DNA from: JAZKHT01 sp040385245
Lineage (GTDB): Bacteria; Pseudomonadota; Alphaproteobacteria; Rhodobacterales; Rhodobacteraceae
Assembly (NCBI GenBank): GCA_040385245.1
Contig: JAZKHT010000004.1
Coordinates: 186,001-250,000 of the forward strand
DNA: 64,000 nucleotides
Reading direction: 5' to 3'
Shown here: positions 34,444-42,850 of the stretch, piece after piece
Layout: the number at the start of each line of letters is the position of its first letter
How positions within the stretch are numbered: the first letter of the stretch is position 1
Translations under genes and position numbers: made by a program
Notes under the pieces: generated by a model
The model's input: the letters and a program-made list of their open reading frames with translations, nothing else
What the model was told of the DNA's origin: nothing
Database searches by the model: none

Positions 34444-34489
34444 GCGTCCACCCGCGAGGCGCGGATTTCTGTGTCGAGCGAGGCCACCC

Positions 34490-36487
34490 ATGCGTGATCT
34501 GTCGCGCTTGTTGCGGCCCCGGTCCATTGCCGTGCTTGGCTCCGGTTGGGCGGCGAATGTGGTCGAGCAATGCATCCGGATGGGGTTTGAGGGGCCGGTC
34601 TGGCCCGTGCATCCGACGCGCGACCAGATCGGTGGCGTGCGGGCATTTGCCTCGCTGGCGGATTTGCCGGGGGTGCCGGATGCGACCTTTATCGGGGTGA
34701 ACCGCCATGCCACGCTGGATGTGGTGACGGAACTGTCTGCGATGGGGGCAGGGGGGGCCACCTGTTTCGCCAGTGGCTGGGAAGAGGCGGGCGAGGCCCA
34801 TTTGCAGGCGCAACTGGTGGCGGCGGCGGGCAACATGCCGATCCTTGGGCCGAACTGCTATGGCGTGATCAATTATCTGGACGGGTCCCTGCTGTGGCCC
34901 GACCAGCACGGCGGGCGGCGGGTTGACCGGGGCGTTGCGCTGCTGTCGCAATCGTCCAACATCGTCATCAACCTGACCATGCAGGCGCGCGGGTTGCCGG
35001 TGGCCTATGTCGTCTGTCTGGGCAATGCCGCACAGGTTGGGCTGGCCGAACTGGCCGGCGCCTTGTTGGCAGATGAAATGGTGACCGCCCTTGGCATGTA
35101 TGTCGAAGGCATCGACGATGCACCGGGGCTTGCCGATCTGGCGGAAAAGGCGCGGGCGGCGGGCAAGGGGATCGTCTGCATCAAGTCGGGCAAGACCGAA
35201 CTGTCACGCACCGCCGCCGCCTCGCACACAGCGTCGCTGGCAGGGGGTGGGGCCGCTTCGTCCGCCTTTTTGCGGCAGGCGGGTGTGGCCGAGGTGGCAA
35301 CGCCCGCTGAATTGATCGAGACATTGAAGATCATGCATGTCTGCGGGCCGCAAATCGGGACGCGACTGTGTTCGCTGTCCTGTTCGGGGGGCGAGGCGGG
35401 ATTGGTGGCCGATCTTGCCGCACCGTTTGGGGTGGACTTCCCCGCGCCATCGCAGGCGCAGTGCGACCGGTTGGGCGACATCCTTGGCCCCATCGTCGCC
35501 ATCGCCAATCCGCTGGATTATCACACTTTCATCTGGGGGGACGGGCCGCGCACGACGGATGTCTTTACCACCATGCTGGCAGGCTATGACGCCGGTATCT
35601 TCATCATCGACCCGCCGCGCCCGGACCGCTGCGATCCGTCCAGTTTCCAGCCTGCGCTGGATGCCATCGTGGCGGCGGCGCAGGCGACCGGCAAGCCCGC
35701 CTTTCCCGTGTCGTCCCTGCCCGAGAATTTCGATGAAGACCGCGCGATTGCCATGATGGGCAATAACGTGGTGCCGATGATGGGGTTGGAAACCGCCCTT
35801 GCTGCCATCCGGGCCGCGCAGACGGGCGGCAATCGCGGCGGTTGGCGGCCCCTTGCCGCCCGCACGCCCCGGGCCGCTGAAATGCGGGACGAGGCTGCCT
35901 CCAAGGCATTGCTTGCGCAAGCCGGGGTCGCTGTGCCGCGCAGTGTGACTGCAGCGACGATGGCAGAACTTGTGCAGGCGGCTGGGGGATTGACGGCACC
36001 GCTGGCGCTGAAAGGTTTGGGTTTTGCGCACAAGACCGAAGCGGGGGCGGTGCGGTTGGGACTTGTGTCGTTGCAGGGCCAGGCGGATATGCCGGGGGCC
36101 ACGGGGTATCTGGCCGAGGAAATGGTGACGGGCGTCGTGGCCGAACTGCTGATCGGGGTGCGGCGCGACCCGGTCTATGGCGCAACGGTGACGCTGGGCT
36201 TTGGCGGGGTCACGACGGAACTGCTGGCCGATACGGTGACGCTGGTCCTGCCGGTGACGGCTGACGACATCGGTGCCGCCCTGCGCCGTCTGCGGCTGTG
36301 GCCGCTGCTGGACGGCTATCGCGGCAAGCCAAGTGCCGATGTGGCCTCGGTGGTACAGGCCGTTCTTGCCGCGCAGGCGCTGCTGGTGGGCACGCCGTCG
36401 TTGCAAGAGATCGAGATCAACCCGCTGATGGCCTGCCAGTCTGGCGCGGTCGCGGTCGATGCGGTGATATGGGAGGACGCGACATGA
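34490..36487 (+). CDS. NDP-forming acyl-CoA synthetase (acetate-CoA ligase family)
   Basis: Single-chain acyl-CoA synthetase of the ADP-forming type, 665 residues. It has a CoA-binding Rossmann domain (RDLSRLLRPRSIAVLGSGWA, residues 2-21, to about 135), a succinyl-CoA-ligase-like domain with the phospho-accepting His246 in AAASHTASLAGGG, and a C-terminal ATP-grasp domain (from about 460; ALKGLGFAHKTEAGAVRLGL). The start at 34490 follows GCGAGG and begins the family N-terminus. It overlaps the hydratase gene (ATGA). It would activate a carboxylate feeding the neighbouring dehydrogenase and hydratase; gamma-butyrobetaine or carnitine is a reasoned guess. Confidence 0.87.
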   Translation: MRDLSRLLRPRSIAVLGSGWAANVVEQCIRMGFEGPVWPVHPTRDQIGGVRAFASLADLPGVPDATFIGVNRHATLDVVTELSAMGAGGATCFASGWEEAGEAHLQAQLVAAAGNMPILGPNCYGVINYLDGSLLWPDQHGGRRVDRGVALLSQSSNIVINLTMQARGLPVAYVVCLGNAAQVGLAELAGALLADEMVTALGMYVEGIDDAPGLADLAEKARAAGKGIVCIKSGKTELSRTAAASHTASLAGGGAASSAFLRQAGVAEVATPAELIETLKIMHVCGPQIGTRLCSLSCSGGEAGLVADLAAPFGVDFPAPSQAQCDRLGDILGPIVAIANPLDYHTFIWGDGPRTTDVFTTMLAGYDAGIFIIDPPRPDRCDPSSFQPALDAIVAAAQATGKPAFPVSSLPENFDEDRAIAMMGNNVVPMMGLETALAAIRAAQTGGNRGGWRPLAARTPRAAEMRDEAASKALLAQAGVAVPRSVTAATMAELVQAAGGLTAPLALKGLGFAHKTEAGAVRLGLVSLQGQADMPGATGYLAEEMVTGVVAELLIGVRRDPVYGATVTLGFGGVTTELLADTVTLVLPVTADDIGAALRRLRLWPLLDGYRGKPSADVASVVQAVLAAQALLVGTPSLQEIEINPLMACQSGAVAVDAVIWEDAT

Positions 36488-37281
36488 TGCAGATGCGAAC
36501 CGAAGGCCCGATCCGCACGCGGGTGGAAGGCGCGATCCTGGAGGTCACGCTGGACCGCCCAAAGGCCAATGCGATCGATCTGGTGACAAGCCGGATCATG
36601 GGGCAGGTGTTCCGCGATTTCCGTGATGATGACAGCCTGCGCGTCGCCATTCTGCGGGCCGAGGGGGAAAAGTTCTTTTGTCCCGGCTGGGATCTGAAGG
36701 CGGCGGCTGCGGGCGACGCGGTGGATGGCGATTATGGGGTTGGCGGCTTTGGCGGATTGCAGGAATTGCCAAACCTGAACAAGCCGGTGATTGCCGCCGT
36801 CAATGGCATCTGCTGTGGCGGGGGGTTGGAATTGGCGCTGTCGTGCGACCTGATCGTTGCCAGCCAGAATGCCACCTTCGCGCTGCCGGAAATCCGGTCA
36901 GGCACGGTGGCGGATGCGGCATCGATCAAGCTGCCAAAGCGCATTCCCTACCATGTGGCGATGGACCTTTTGCTGACGGGCCGCTGGTTTGATGCGGACG
37001 AGGCGCTGCGGTGGGGATTGTTGAAAGAAATCACCACGCCCGCCGACCTGCTGCCAAAGGCATGGGATCTGGCGCGGCTGTTGGCCAGCGGCCCTCCGCT
37101 GGTTTACGCCGCAATCAAGGAAGTGGTGCGCGAGGCCGAGGATATGCGGTTTCAGGATGCATTGAACCGGATCACAAAGCGGCAGTTCGTGACGGTGGAC
37201 CGGCTCTATTCTTCCGAAGATCAGTTGGAGGGCGCGCGCGCCTTTGCCGAAAAGCGCGATCCGGTGTGGAAGGGCAAGTGA
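36484..37281 (+). CDS. Enoyl-CoA hydratase/isomerase (CaiD-like carnitinyl-CoA dehydratase)
   Basis: Crotonase-fold enzyme of 265 residues. The oxyanion-hole regions are present: REGEKFF-like AEGEKFFCPGWDLKAAA and the glycine-rich KPVIAAVNGICCGGGLELAL. The second half has FALPEIRSGTVADAASIKLP. In this operon it could interconvert crotonobetainyl-CoA and L-carnitinyl-CoA, as CaiD does in E. coli. The ATG overlaps the stop of the CoA synthetase, so the two are co-translated. Crotonases are hard to assign by sequence, so the substrate is inferred from neighbours. Confidence 0.85.
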   Translation: MMQMRTEGPIRTRVEGAILEVTLDRPKANAIDLVTSRIMGQVFRDFRDDDSLRVAILRAEGEKFFCPGWDLKAAAAGDAVDGDYGVGGFGGLQELPNLNKPVIAAVNGICCGGGLELALSCDLIVASQNATFALPEIRSGTVADAASIKLPKRIPYHVAMDLLLTGRWFDADEALRWGLLKEITTPADLLPKAWDLARLLASGPPLVYAAIKEVVREAEDMRFQDALNRITKRQFVTVDRLYSSEDQLEGARAFAEKRDPVWKGK

Positions 37282-37365
37282 CACGGATACGACATTTGCC
37301 GTCGCTTGTCGCCACGCCGCCGCCTGCGCGCCCGCTAGGGTGGCGGCCAAACGGGGGGCTGCCGC

Positions 37366-38979
37366 ATGAGTGACGAGACAGATTACATCATCGTGGGATC
37401 AGGATCAGCCGGTTCGGTGCTGGCAGACCGGTTAAGCGCCAATGGCAAGCATCGCGTGACGGTGCTGGAGGCGGGCGGGTCGGAGCGGCGGTTTTTCGTC
37501 ATGCTGCCGCTTGGTTATGGCAAGCTGTTCTATGACCCTGCGGTGAACTGGATGTACAAGACCGAGCCTGATCCGGGGCTTGCGGGGGCGCGGGACCATT
37601 GGCCGCGCGGCAAGGTTCTGGGTGGGTCTTCGTCGATCAACGCGATGGTCTATATCCGGGGCCACCGGGCGGATTATGACGAATGGGGTGCGGACAATCC
37701 CGGTTGGGGGTGGAATGACGTTCTGGCCGCCTACAAGGCTATGGAAGATACCGAGGCTGGGGCGGATGACTGGCGCGGGGCGGGGGGGCCGCTGTTCGTG
37801 TCGGCCAACGCCACCGGGCTGCATCCGCTGGTCAGGGATTATATTGCGGCCTGTGCTGCGGCGGGTCTGCCGCACAACCCCGATTTCAACGGGGCCGAGC
37901 AAGAGGGCGCGGGCATCTATCAGATGACGATCAAGGGTGCGCGGCGCAATTCGGCAGCGCGGGCGTTCTTGCGGCCTGCTATGAAGCGGGCCAACCTGCG
38001 GGTGATGACACATGCGATGGTCACGAAGGTGATCATCGAAGAGGGGCGCGCCGTTGGAGTGGAGTATGTCCGGGGCGGGCAGACCCATACCTTGCGCGCG
38101 CGGGGCGAGGTGATCCTGGCGGGGGGTGCGATCAATTCACCGCAGTTGCTGCAACTTTCGGGGATCGGGCCGGGGGCGCTGCTGCAATCCCTTGGGCTGC
38201 CGGTGCTGCGTGACAATCCGAATGTCGGGGACCATCTGAACGACCATCAGGGGATCAACTATACCTTCCGCATGAATGTGCCGACCTACAACGACGCGCT
38301 GCGCCCGTGGTGGGGCAAGCTGCGGGCGGGGATGGAATATGTCCTTGGGGGCGGGGGGCCGCTGGCAAAGTCGATCAACCACGCGGGCGGGTTCTTTCGC
38401 ACCTCGCCCGATCTGGACCGGCCCAACATGCAGCTTTACATGCAGGCGTTTTCTACCCTTATCCCGCGCGAGGGAGAGCGCCCGATCCTGACGCCCGATC
38501 CGTTTCCCGGCATGTCGATCGGTCTGTCGAACTGCCGCCCCACCAGCCGGGGGCATATCCGCATCGCCAGCGCCGATCCGTTCCGGCATCCGACCATCGT
38601 GGCCAACGCGTTTTCCACCGATCACGACGTGGCCGAGATGTTGGCGGCGGTCAAATATCTGCGGAATCTGGCGGCGCAACCGCCGCTGGCGCGGCTGATC
38701 GCCGAAGAATTGCGCCCCGGACCCGAGGTGCGGACTGACGAGGCGTTGATCCATGATTTCCGCCTGCGGTCAGGGACGGTCTATCATCCGTCCTGCACCT
38801 GCCGGATGGGGCCCGATGCCGCCACATCAGTGGTGGATGCGCGGCTGCGGGTGCATGGGGTGGACCGGTTGCGGGTGATTGATGCGTCGGCCTTTCCGAA
38901 TCTGATCGCGGGCAACACCAATGCGCCGGCGATGATGCTGGGGTGGAAAGGGGCAGAACTTGTTCTGGCCGATGCCTGA
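37366..38979 (+). CDS. GMC family FAD-dependent oxidoreductase (choline dehydrogenase-like)
   Basis: FAD alcohol dehydrogenase of the glucose-methanol-choline family, 537 residues. It has the ADP-binding DYIIVGSGSAGSVLADRL (residues 6-23), the GMC signature 1 RGKVLGGSSSINAMVYIRGH, signature 2 GGAINSPQLLQLSGIGP and the C-terminal active-site region VYHPSCTCRMGPD with Asn further on in GNTNAPAMMLG. It begins 84 bases after the hydratase gene. Context suggests oxidation of choline or a related amino alcohol, but it is not a clear BetA orthologue, and GMC substrates cannot be read from sequence. Confidence 0.87.
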   Translation: MSDETDYIIVGSGSAGSVLADRLSANGKHRVTVLEAGGSERRFFVMLPLGYGKLFYDPAVNWMYKTEPDPGLAGARDHWPRGKVLGGSSSINAMVYIRGHRADYDEWGADNPGWGWNDVLAAYKAMEDTEAGADDWRGAGGPLFVSANATGLHPLVRDYIAACAAAGLPHNPDFNGAEQEGAGIYQMTIKGARRNSAARAFLRPAMKRANLRVMTHAMVTKVIIEEGRAVGVEYVRGGQTHTLRARGEVILAGGAINSPQLLQLSGIGPGALLQSLGLPVLRDNPNVGDHLNDHQGINYTFRMNVPTYNDALRPWWGKLRAGMEYVLGGGGPLAKSINHAGGFFRTSPDLDRPNMQLYMQAFSTLIPREGERPILTPDPFPGMSIGLSNCRPTSRGHIRIASADPFRHPTIVANAFSTDHDVAEMLAAVKYLRNLAAQPPLARLIAEELRPGPEVRTDEALIHDFRLRSGTVYHPSCTCRMGPDAATSVVDARLRVHGVDRLRVIDASAFPNLIAGNTNAPAMMLGWKGAELVLADA

Positions 38980-39070
38980 GACGGGACGCCGCCCTTGGGG
39001 GCATCGAGCCCCCGCGGGCGGCATTGCCATGGCACGGTGCCCGGCGGCCCGATCGGGGCAGGCGGCGCAC

Positions 39071-39128
39071 GGGGGGCTTTGCACCCCCCGGACCCCCCGC
39101 AGGATATTTCCGCAGAGAGGAACGGGGC
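39071..39128 (+). repeat. Dispersed hairpin-GGATATTT element, copy C
   Basis: GGGGGG-CTTTGCA-CCCCCC hairpin, then GGACCCCCCGCAGGATATTT and CCGCAGAGAGGAACGGGG. It lies about 90 bases after the GMC oxidoreductase stop, same direction, in the gap before the convergent sulfatase gene. Confidence 0.8.
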
Positions 39129-39136
39129 AGAGCGTC

Positions 39137-40642
39137 CTATTCGCCGCGCGGGAAGCGTTTGGAGTCTTCAAGGATGTTCAGGTCCATGTGGTTGCGCATG
39201 TAGCGTTCGGACGCGTCGCGCAGGGGTTGGTAATCCCACGGGAAATAGTTGCCGTTGCGCAACGCCTCGTACACCACCCAGCGGCGGGCCTGACTTTCGC
39301 GGACCTGCGCATCAAAGGCGGCAAGATCCCAGCGGGCGGCAGAGGCGTCGCGCAGCGTCACCAGCGTATCAAGATGGGCGGGGTCAGTGGCAAGGTTGGT
39401 GCGTTCCTGCGGGTCGGTGTCCAGGTTGTAGAGAACTTCCGGATCGGCGAGGCAGCGGATATACTTCCACAGGCCGTCGCGCAGGCAGACGAGTGGGGTG
39501 ATCGAGCCTTCGGCAGCGTATTCCATCGCCACGGGGGTGGTGCGGTCAAACCCTTGGGCCAGGGGGGCGATGTTTTCGCCGGTGGTCCAGGGGCGAACCT
39601 CGTCCATCGAGATGCCCGCAAGGGCACAAAGGGTGGGCGTCACGTCGATGGTGGAGACGGGCGTGTCGATGCGGCCGGGGGTCAGTCCGGGGGCCGCGAT
39701 CATCAGGGGAACGCGGGCGGACCCTTCGAAGAAGTTCATCTTGAACCACAGGCCACGTTCGCCCAGCATTTCGCCATGGTCGGACAGGAAGACGATGATC
39801 GCGTCCTGACGGGTGGCATCGAGTGTGTCCAACACCTCGCCAATCTTGGCGTCGACGTAAGAGATGTTGGCGAAATAGCCCTGACGGGCGCGGCGGATGT
39901 GGGTGTCTGTGATGGGCAGGCTGCGAAAATCGCACGCCTCCATCAGGCGTTGGGAGTGGGGATCCTGGTCTTCGAACGCGATCGCCGGGGGCGGGGTCAG
40001 TTCGGGGGCATTTTCGTACAGGTCCCAGTATTTGCGGCGCGCGACAAAGGGGTCGTGCGGGTGGGTGAAGCTGACGGTCAGGCACCAGGGGCGGGCGTCA
40101 TTGCCACGAGACAGATCATACAGCTTTTGCACCGCCTGATGGGCCACATCGTCGTCATACTCCAGTTGGTTGGTGATTTCCGCCACGCCTGCGCCGGTGA
40201 CGGACCCAAGGTTGTGATACCACCAGTCGATGCGTTCGCCGGGTTTGCGATAGTCCGGGGTCCAGCCGAAGTCGGCCGGGTAGATGTCGGTGGTCAGGCG
40301 TTGTTCGAACCCGTGCATCTGGTCGGGGCCGACAAAGTGCATCTTGCCCGACAGGGCCGTCTGATAGCCCGCACGGCGCAGATGATGGGCGTAGGTCGGG
40401 ATGTCGGAGGCGAATTCTGCGGCGTTGTCATAGACCCGCGTGCGGCTGGGCAACTGGCCGGACATGAAGGCGGCGCGGGCGGGCGCGCACAGCGGGCTGG
40501 GCGTGTAGCTGTTTGCGAACCGGGCCGAGCGCGCCGCCAGCTTGCGCAGGTTGGGCGTGTGCAGGAAATCCGCCGGCCCGTCGGGGAAAAGGGTGCCGGT
40601 CAACTGGTCCACCATCAGGATCAGGATGTTCGGTTGGGTCAT
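39137..40642 (-). CDS. betC: Choline-sulfatase
   Basis: Type I sulfatase of 501 residues that hydrolyses choline-O-sulfate to choline and sulfate. The formylglycine motif is CAPAR (Cys52 to Arg56) in SPLCAPARAAFMSG. Metal-binding ILILMVDQLTG lies at the N-terminus, and ALSGKMHFVGPDQMHGFEQR with TTDIYPADFGWTPD matches BetC closely. FLSDHGEMLGERGLWFKM completes the active site. No signal peptide, so it acts in the cytoplasm. It converges on the GMC oxidoreductase. Choline freed here could be oxidised to betaine. No dedicated formylglycine-generating enzyme is in the window. Confidence 0.92.
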   Translation of the reverse strand: MTQPNILILMVDQLTGTLFPDGPADFLHTPNLRKLAARSARFANSYTPSPLCAPARAAFMSGQLPSRTRVYDNAAEFASDIPTYAHHLRRAGYQTALSGKMHFVGPDQMHGFEQRLTTDIYPADFGWTPDYRKPGERIDWWYHNLGSVTGAGVAEITNQLEYDDDVAHQAVQKLYDLSRGNDARPWCLTVSFTHPHDPFVARRKYWDLYENAPELTPPPAIAFEDQDPHSQRLMEACDFRSLPITDTHIRRARQGYFANISYVDAKIGEVLDTLDATRQDAIIVFLSDHGEMLGERGLWFKMNFFEGSARVPLMIAAPGLTPGRIDTPVSTIDVTPTLCALAGISMDEVRPWTTGENIAPLAQGFDRTTPVAMEYAAEGSITPLVCLRDGLWKYIRCLADPEVLYNLDTDPQERTNLATDPAHLDTLVTLRDASAARWDLAAFDAQVRESQARRWVVYEALRNGNYFPWDYQPLRDASERYMRNHMDLNILEDSKRFPRGE

Positions 40643-40755
40643 GTGCGGGCCTTGTCCGGTTGTGTCAGTGTTGCGTCAGTTGTGCGCGCCGGGGGCCTTG
40701 CGTCTTATCCCCAACCGACCCTTGCTGCCGGGAAACGCCACATCGGAGAAATGCC

Positions 40756-42750
40756 ATGAAGATCGTCACAGAATTTCCGCGCCTTGTGGTGGAAGACCCA
40801 GACATGGGGATTGTCATGCCGGACGGATGCCGGTTGTCGGCGCGGGTCTGGATGCCTGCCGACGCGGTGGCAAGCCCGGTGCCTGCGGTGCTGGAATACA
40901 TCCCCTACCGCAAGCGCGATGGGACGCTGCCGCGCGACGAGACCATGCATCCCTTTATGGCGGGGCATGGGTATGCCTGCGTCCGGGTGGACATGCGCGG
41001 CAATGGCGACAGCGACGGGCTGATGCTGGACGAATACACCCAGCAGGAAATGGACGACGCTGTGGCGGTGATCGACTGGTTGTCGCGCCAACCGTGGTGT
41101 TCGGGCAGCGTGGGGATGATGGGCAAAAGCTGGGGCGGGTTCAATTGCCTGCAAACGGCCTTCCTGCAACCCCCTGCGCTGAAGGCGGTCATCTCGGTCT
41201 GTTCCACCATCGACCGCTTTGCCGATGACATCCATTTCAAGGGCGGCTGCCTGCTGGGCGAAAATTTCGGCTGGGGGGCGGTGATGCTGTCCTATAGTTC
41301 GCGCCCCGCCGATCCGATGTTGCGGGCGGATTGGCGCGAAAACTGGCTGCGGCGGCTGGAGGCAGAGCCGTGGCTGGCCCCGCGCTGGGCGGCCATGCAG
41401 GAAAAGGGCGCCTATTGGAAGCACGGGTCGGTGTCAGAGGATTACGCCCGGATGACGACGCCTGTGCTGATCTGGGGCGGGTGGGCCGACAACTACATGA
41501 ACACGGTGGCGCATCTGGTGGAAAACGTGCCTGCGCCCTGCAAGGGGATCGTCGGGCCGTGGGTGCATCAGTATCCGCACACCGCGGTGCCGGGACCGCG
41601 TGTCGGCTTCCTGCAAGAGGCGATCCGCTGGTGGGACCGTTGGTTGAAGGGCGTTGAGAACGGGGCCGAAGCTGACCCGGCCTATCGTGCCTTTATGCTG
41701 CATTCCGCCCCGCCCGATGCCAGTGCCGCCGAACGGGCAGGGCATTGGGTGGCTGAACCTGTCTGGCCCAGCCCGCGCGTGTCGCGGCGTGAACTGCATT
41801 TGGGGGATGGGTCGCTTGGGGTTGCGCCTGCGGTGTTGGCGGTCCGGGTGAATACGCCGCAGCATCTGGGGTTGCATGCGGGCGAGTTCTTTCCGATGGG
41901 GCTGAACGCCGAAATGCCGGGGGATCAGCGCGGCGATGACGCGATGTCGGCCTGTTTTGACACGGTGCCGCTGGCGGGGCCGATGGATCTGCTGGGCGCG
42001 GCAGAGCTGCGCCTGACCCTGTCGTCGGATCAGCCGCTGGCCTTTGTCGTGGCGCGGCTGTGCGATGTGGGGCCGGATGGATCATCGGTGCGGATTGCGC
42101 ATGGGATGTTGAACCTGTGCCACCGCGACAGCATGGAAACCCCAGCGTCGCTGGTGCCAGGGCAGGCGACCGAAGTGGCGTTTGGCATCGACCAGATGGC
42201 CTATCGTTTGGCCCCCGGTCACCGCTTGCGGCTGGCGTTGTCGACGACCTATTGGCCGTTCGTCTGGCCCTCCCCGGTGCCTGCCACCCTGACGGTGACG
42301 CAAGGTACGCTGGACCTGCCGGTGCATGACGGCAGCCGGTCCGAATGGACCCCGCCGCCTGCCCATGGTGCGCCGCCGTGGAAACACCGCGTCTTGCGCC
42401 CGGCGCGGGCGCGACGGGTGATCGAGACGGACATGATCACCGGCAAGATCGCCCTGGTGGTCGAGGACGAACCTGGAGAGCTCGAGAATCTGACGCATGG
42501 GCTTTTTTCGGCCGAGGCGATGTCCGAACGGTGGGAGATTGACCCCGCCGATCCGCTGGCCGCCCGCGCGGTCCATGTCTGGGAGCAGCGCCTGTGGCGC
42601 GGCGATTGGGCCGTGCGCACCCGGGCCGAGGCAGAGATGACCGCCACCGCCACGCATCTGCGGATGACCGCGCGGTTGACGGCATGGCAGGGACCCGAAA
42701 AACTGTTCGAGAAGGAGTATGTGGACGAGGTGCCGCGACGCTTTGTGTGA
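40756..42750 (+). CDS. CocE/NonD family hydrolase (S15-type alpha/beta hydrolase)
   Basis: Serine hydrolase of 664 residues related to cocaine esterase and X-Pro dipeptidyl peptidases. It has an alpha/beta-hydrolase domain with the nucleophile Ser125 in GMMGKSWGGFNCLQ, RVDMRGNGDSDG before it and LIWGGWADNYMN carrying the acid. The C-terminal jelly-roll domain (PLAGPMDLLGAAELRLTLSS, LAPGHRLRLALSTTYWP) is characteristic. GGAG sits upstream of the ATG at 40756. No signal peptide. It stands 100 bases before a peptide ABC transporter operon, so an imported acylated or peptide-like compound may be its substrate (inference). Confidence 0.87.
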   Translation: MKIVTEFPRLVVEDPDMGIVMPDGCRLSARVWMPADAVASPVPAVLEYIPYRKRDGTLPRDETMHPFMAGHGYACVRVDMRGNGDSDGLMLDEYTQQEMDDAVAVIDWLSRQPWCSGSVGMMGKSWGGFNCLQTAFLQPPALKAVISVCSTIDRFADDIHFKGGCLLGENFGWGAVMLSYSSRPADPMLRADWRENWLRRLEAEPWLAPRWAAMQEKGAYWKHGSVSEDYARMTTPVLIWGGWADNYMNTVAHLVENVPAPCKGIVGPWVHQYPHTAVPGPRVGFLQEAIRWWDRWLKGVENGAEADPAYRAFMLHSAPPDASAAERAGHWVAEPVWPSPRVSRRELHLGDGSLGVAPAVLAVRVNTPQHLGLHAGEFFPMGLNAEMPGDQRGDDAMSACFDTVPLAGPMDLLGAAELRLTLSSDQPLAFVVARLCDVGPDGSSVRIAHGMLNLCHRDSMETPASLVPGQATEVAFGIDQMAYRLAPGHRLRLALSTTYWPFVWPSPVPATLTVTQGTLDLPVHDGSRSEWTPPPAHGAPPWKHRVLRPARARRVIETDMITGKIALVVEDEPGELENLTHGLFSAEAMSERWEIDPADPLAARAVHVWEQRLWRGDWAVRTRAEAEMTATATHLRMTARLTAWQGPEKLFEKEYVDEVPRRFV

Positions 42751-42804
42751 ATCGTTGCCGCGATATCGGCAAAAAGGTTTGCCCAATGAAAGATTCGCGG
42801 GTTA

Positions 42805-42820
42805 TTGATTGTGTAATCAA
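42805..42820. promoter_or_regulatory. AT-rich palindrome upstream of the peptide ABC operon
   Basis: TTGATT-GTGT-AATCAA is a perfect 16-bp palindrome ending 30 bases before the receptor ATG at 42851. A second inverted repeat, TTGCCG...CGGCAA (42755-42772), lies just after the hydrolase stop. The first is a plausible operator for an unseen repressor or activator. Confidence 0.45.
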
Positions 42821-42850
42821 CAAAAAAATCAGACCAACAGGGAGACGACA

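Larger units (their letters stand above)
34185..34489. other. 305-base intergenic region holding two inverted repeat elements
   Basis: No gene was recognised here. It contains two copies of the hairpin-GGATATTT element facing each other (34213-34277 forward, 34395-34443 reverse). Between them are about 115 bases with no clear signal. Confidence 0.7.

Noticed and set aside
38960..40759. 599-codon plus-strand frame
   Set aside because: Antisense to the choline-sulfatase, which carries the formylglycine motif and family-wide similarity.
42805..42820. FnrL/FNR site
   Set aside because: The half-sites TTGAT and ATCAA are six bases apart instead of the required four, so it is kept only as a generic palindrome.
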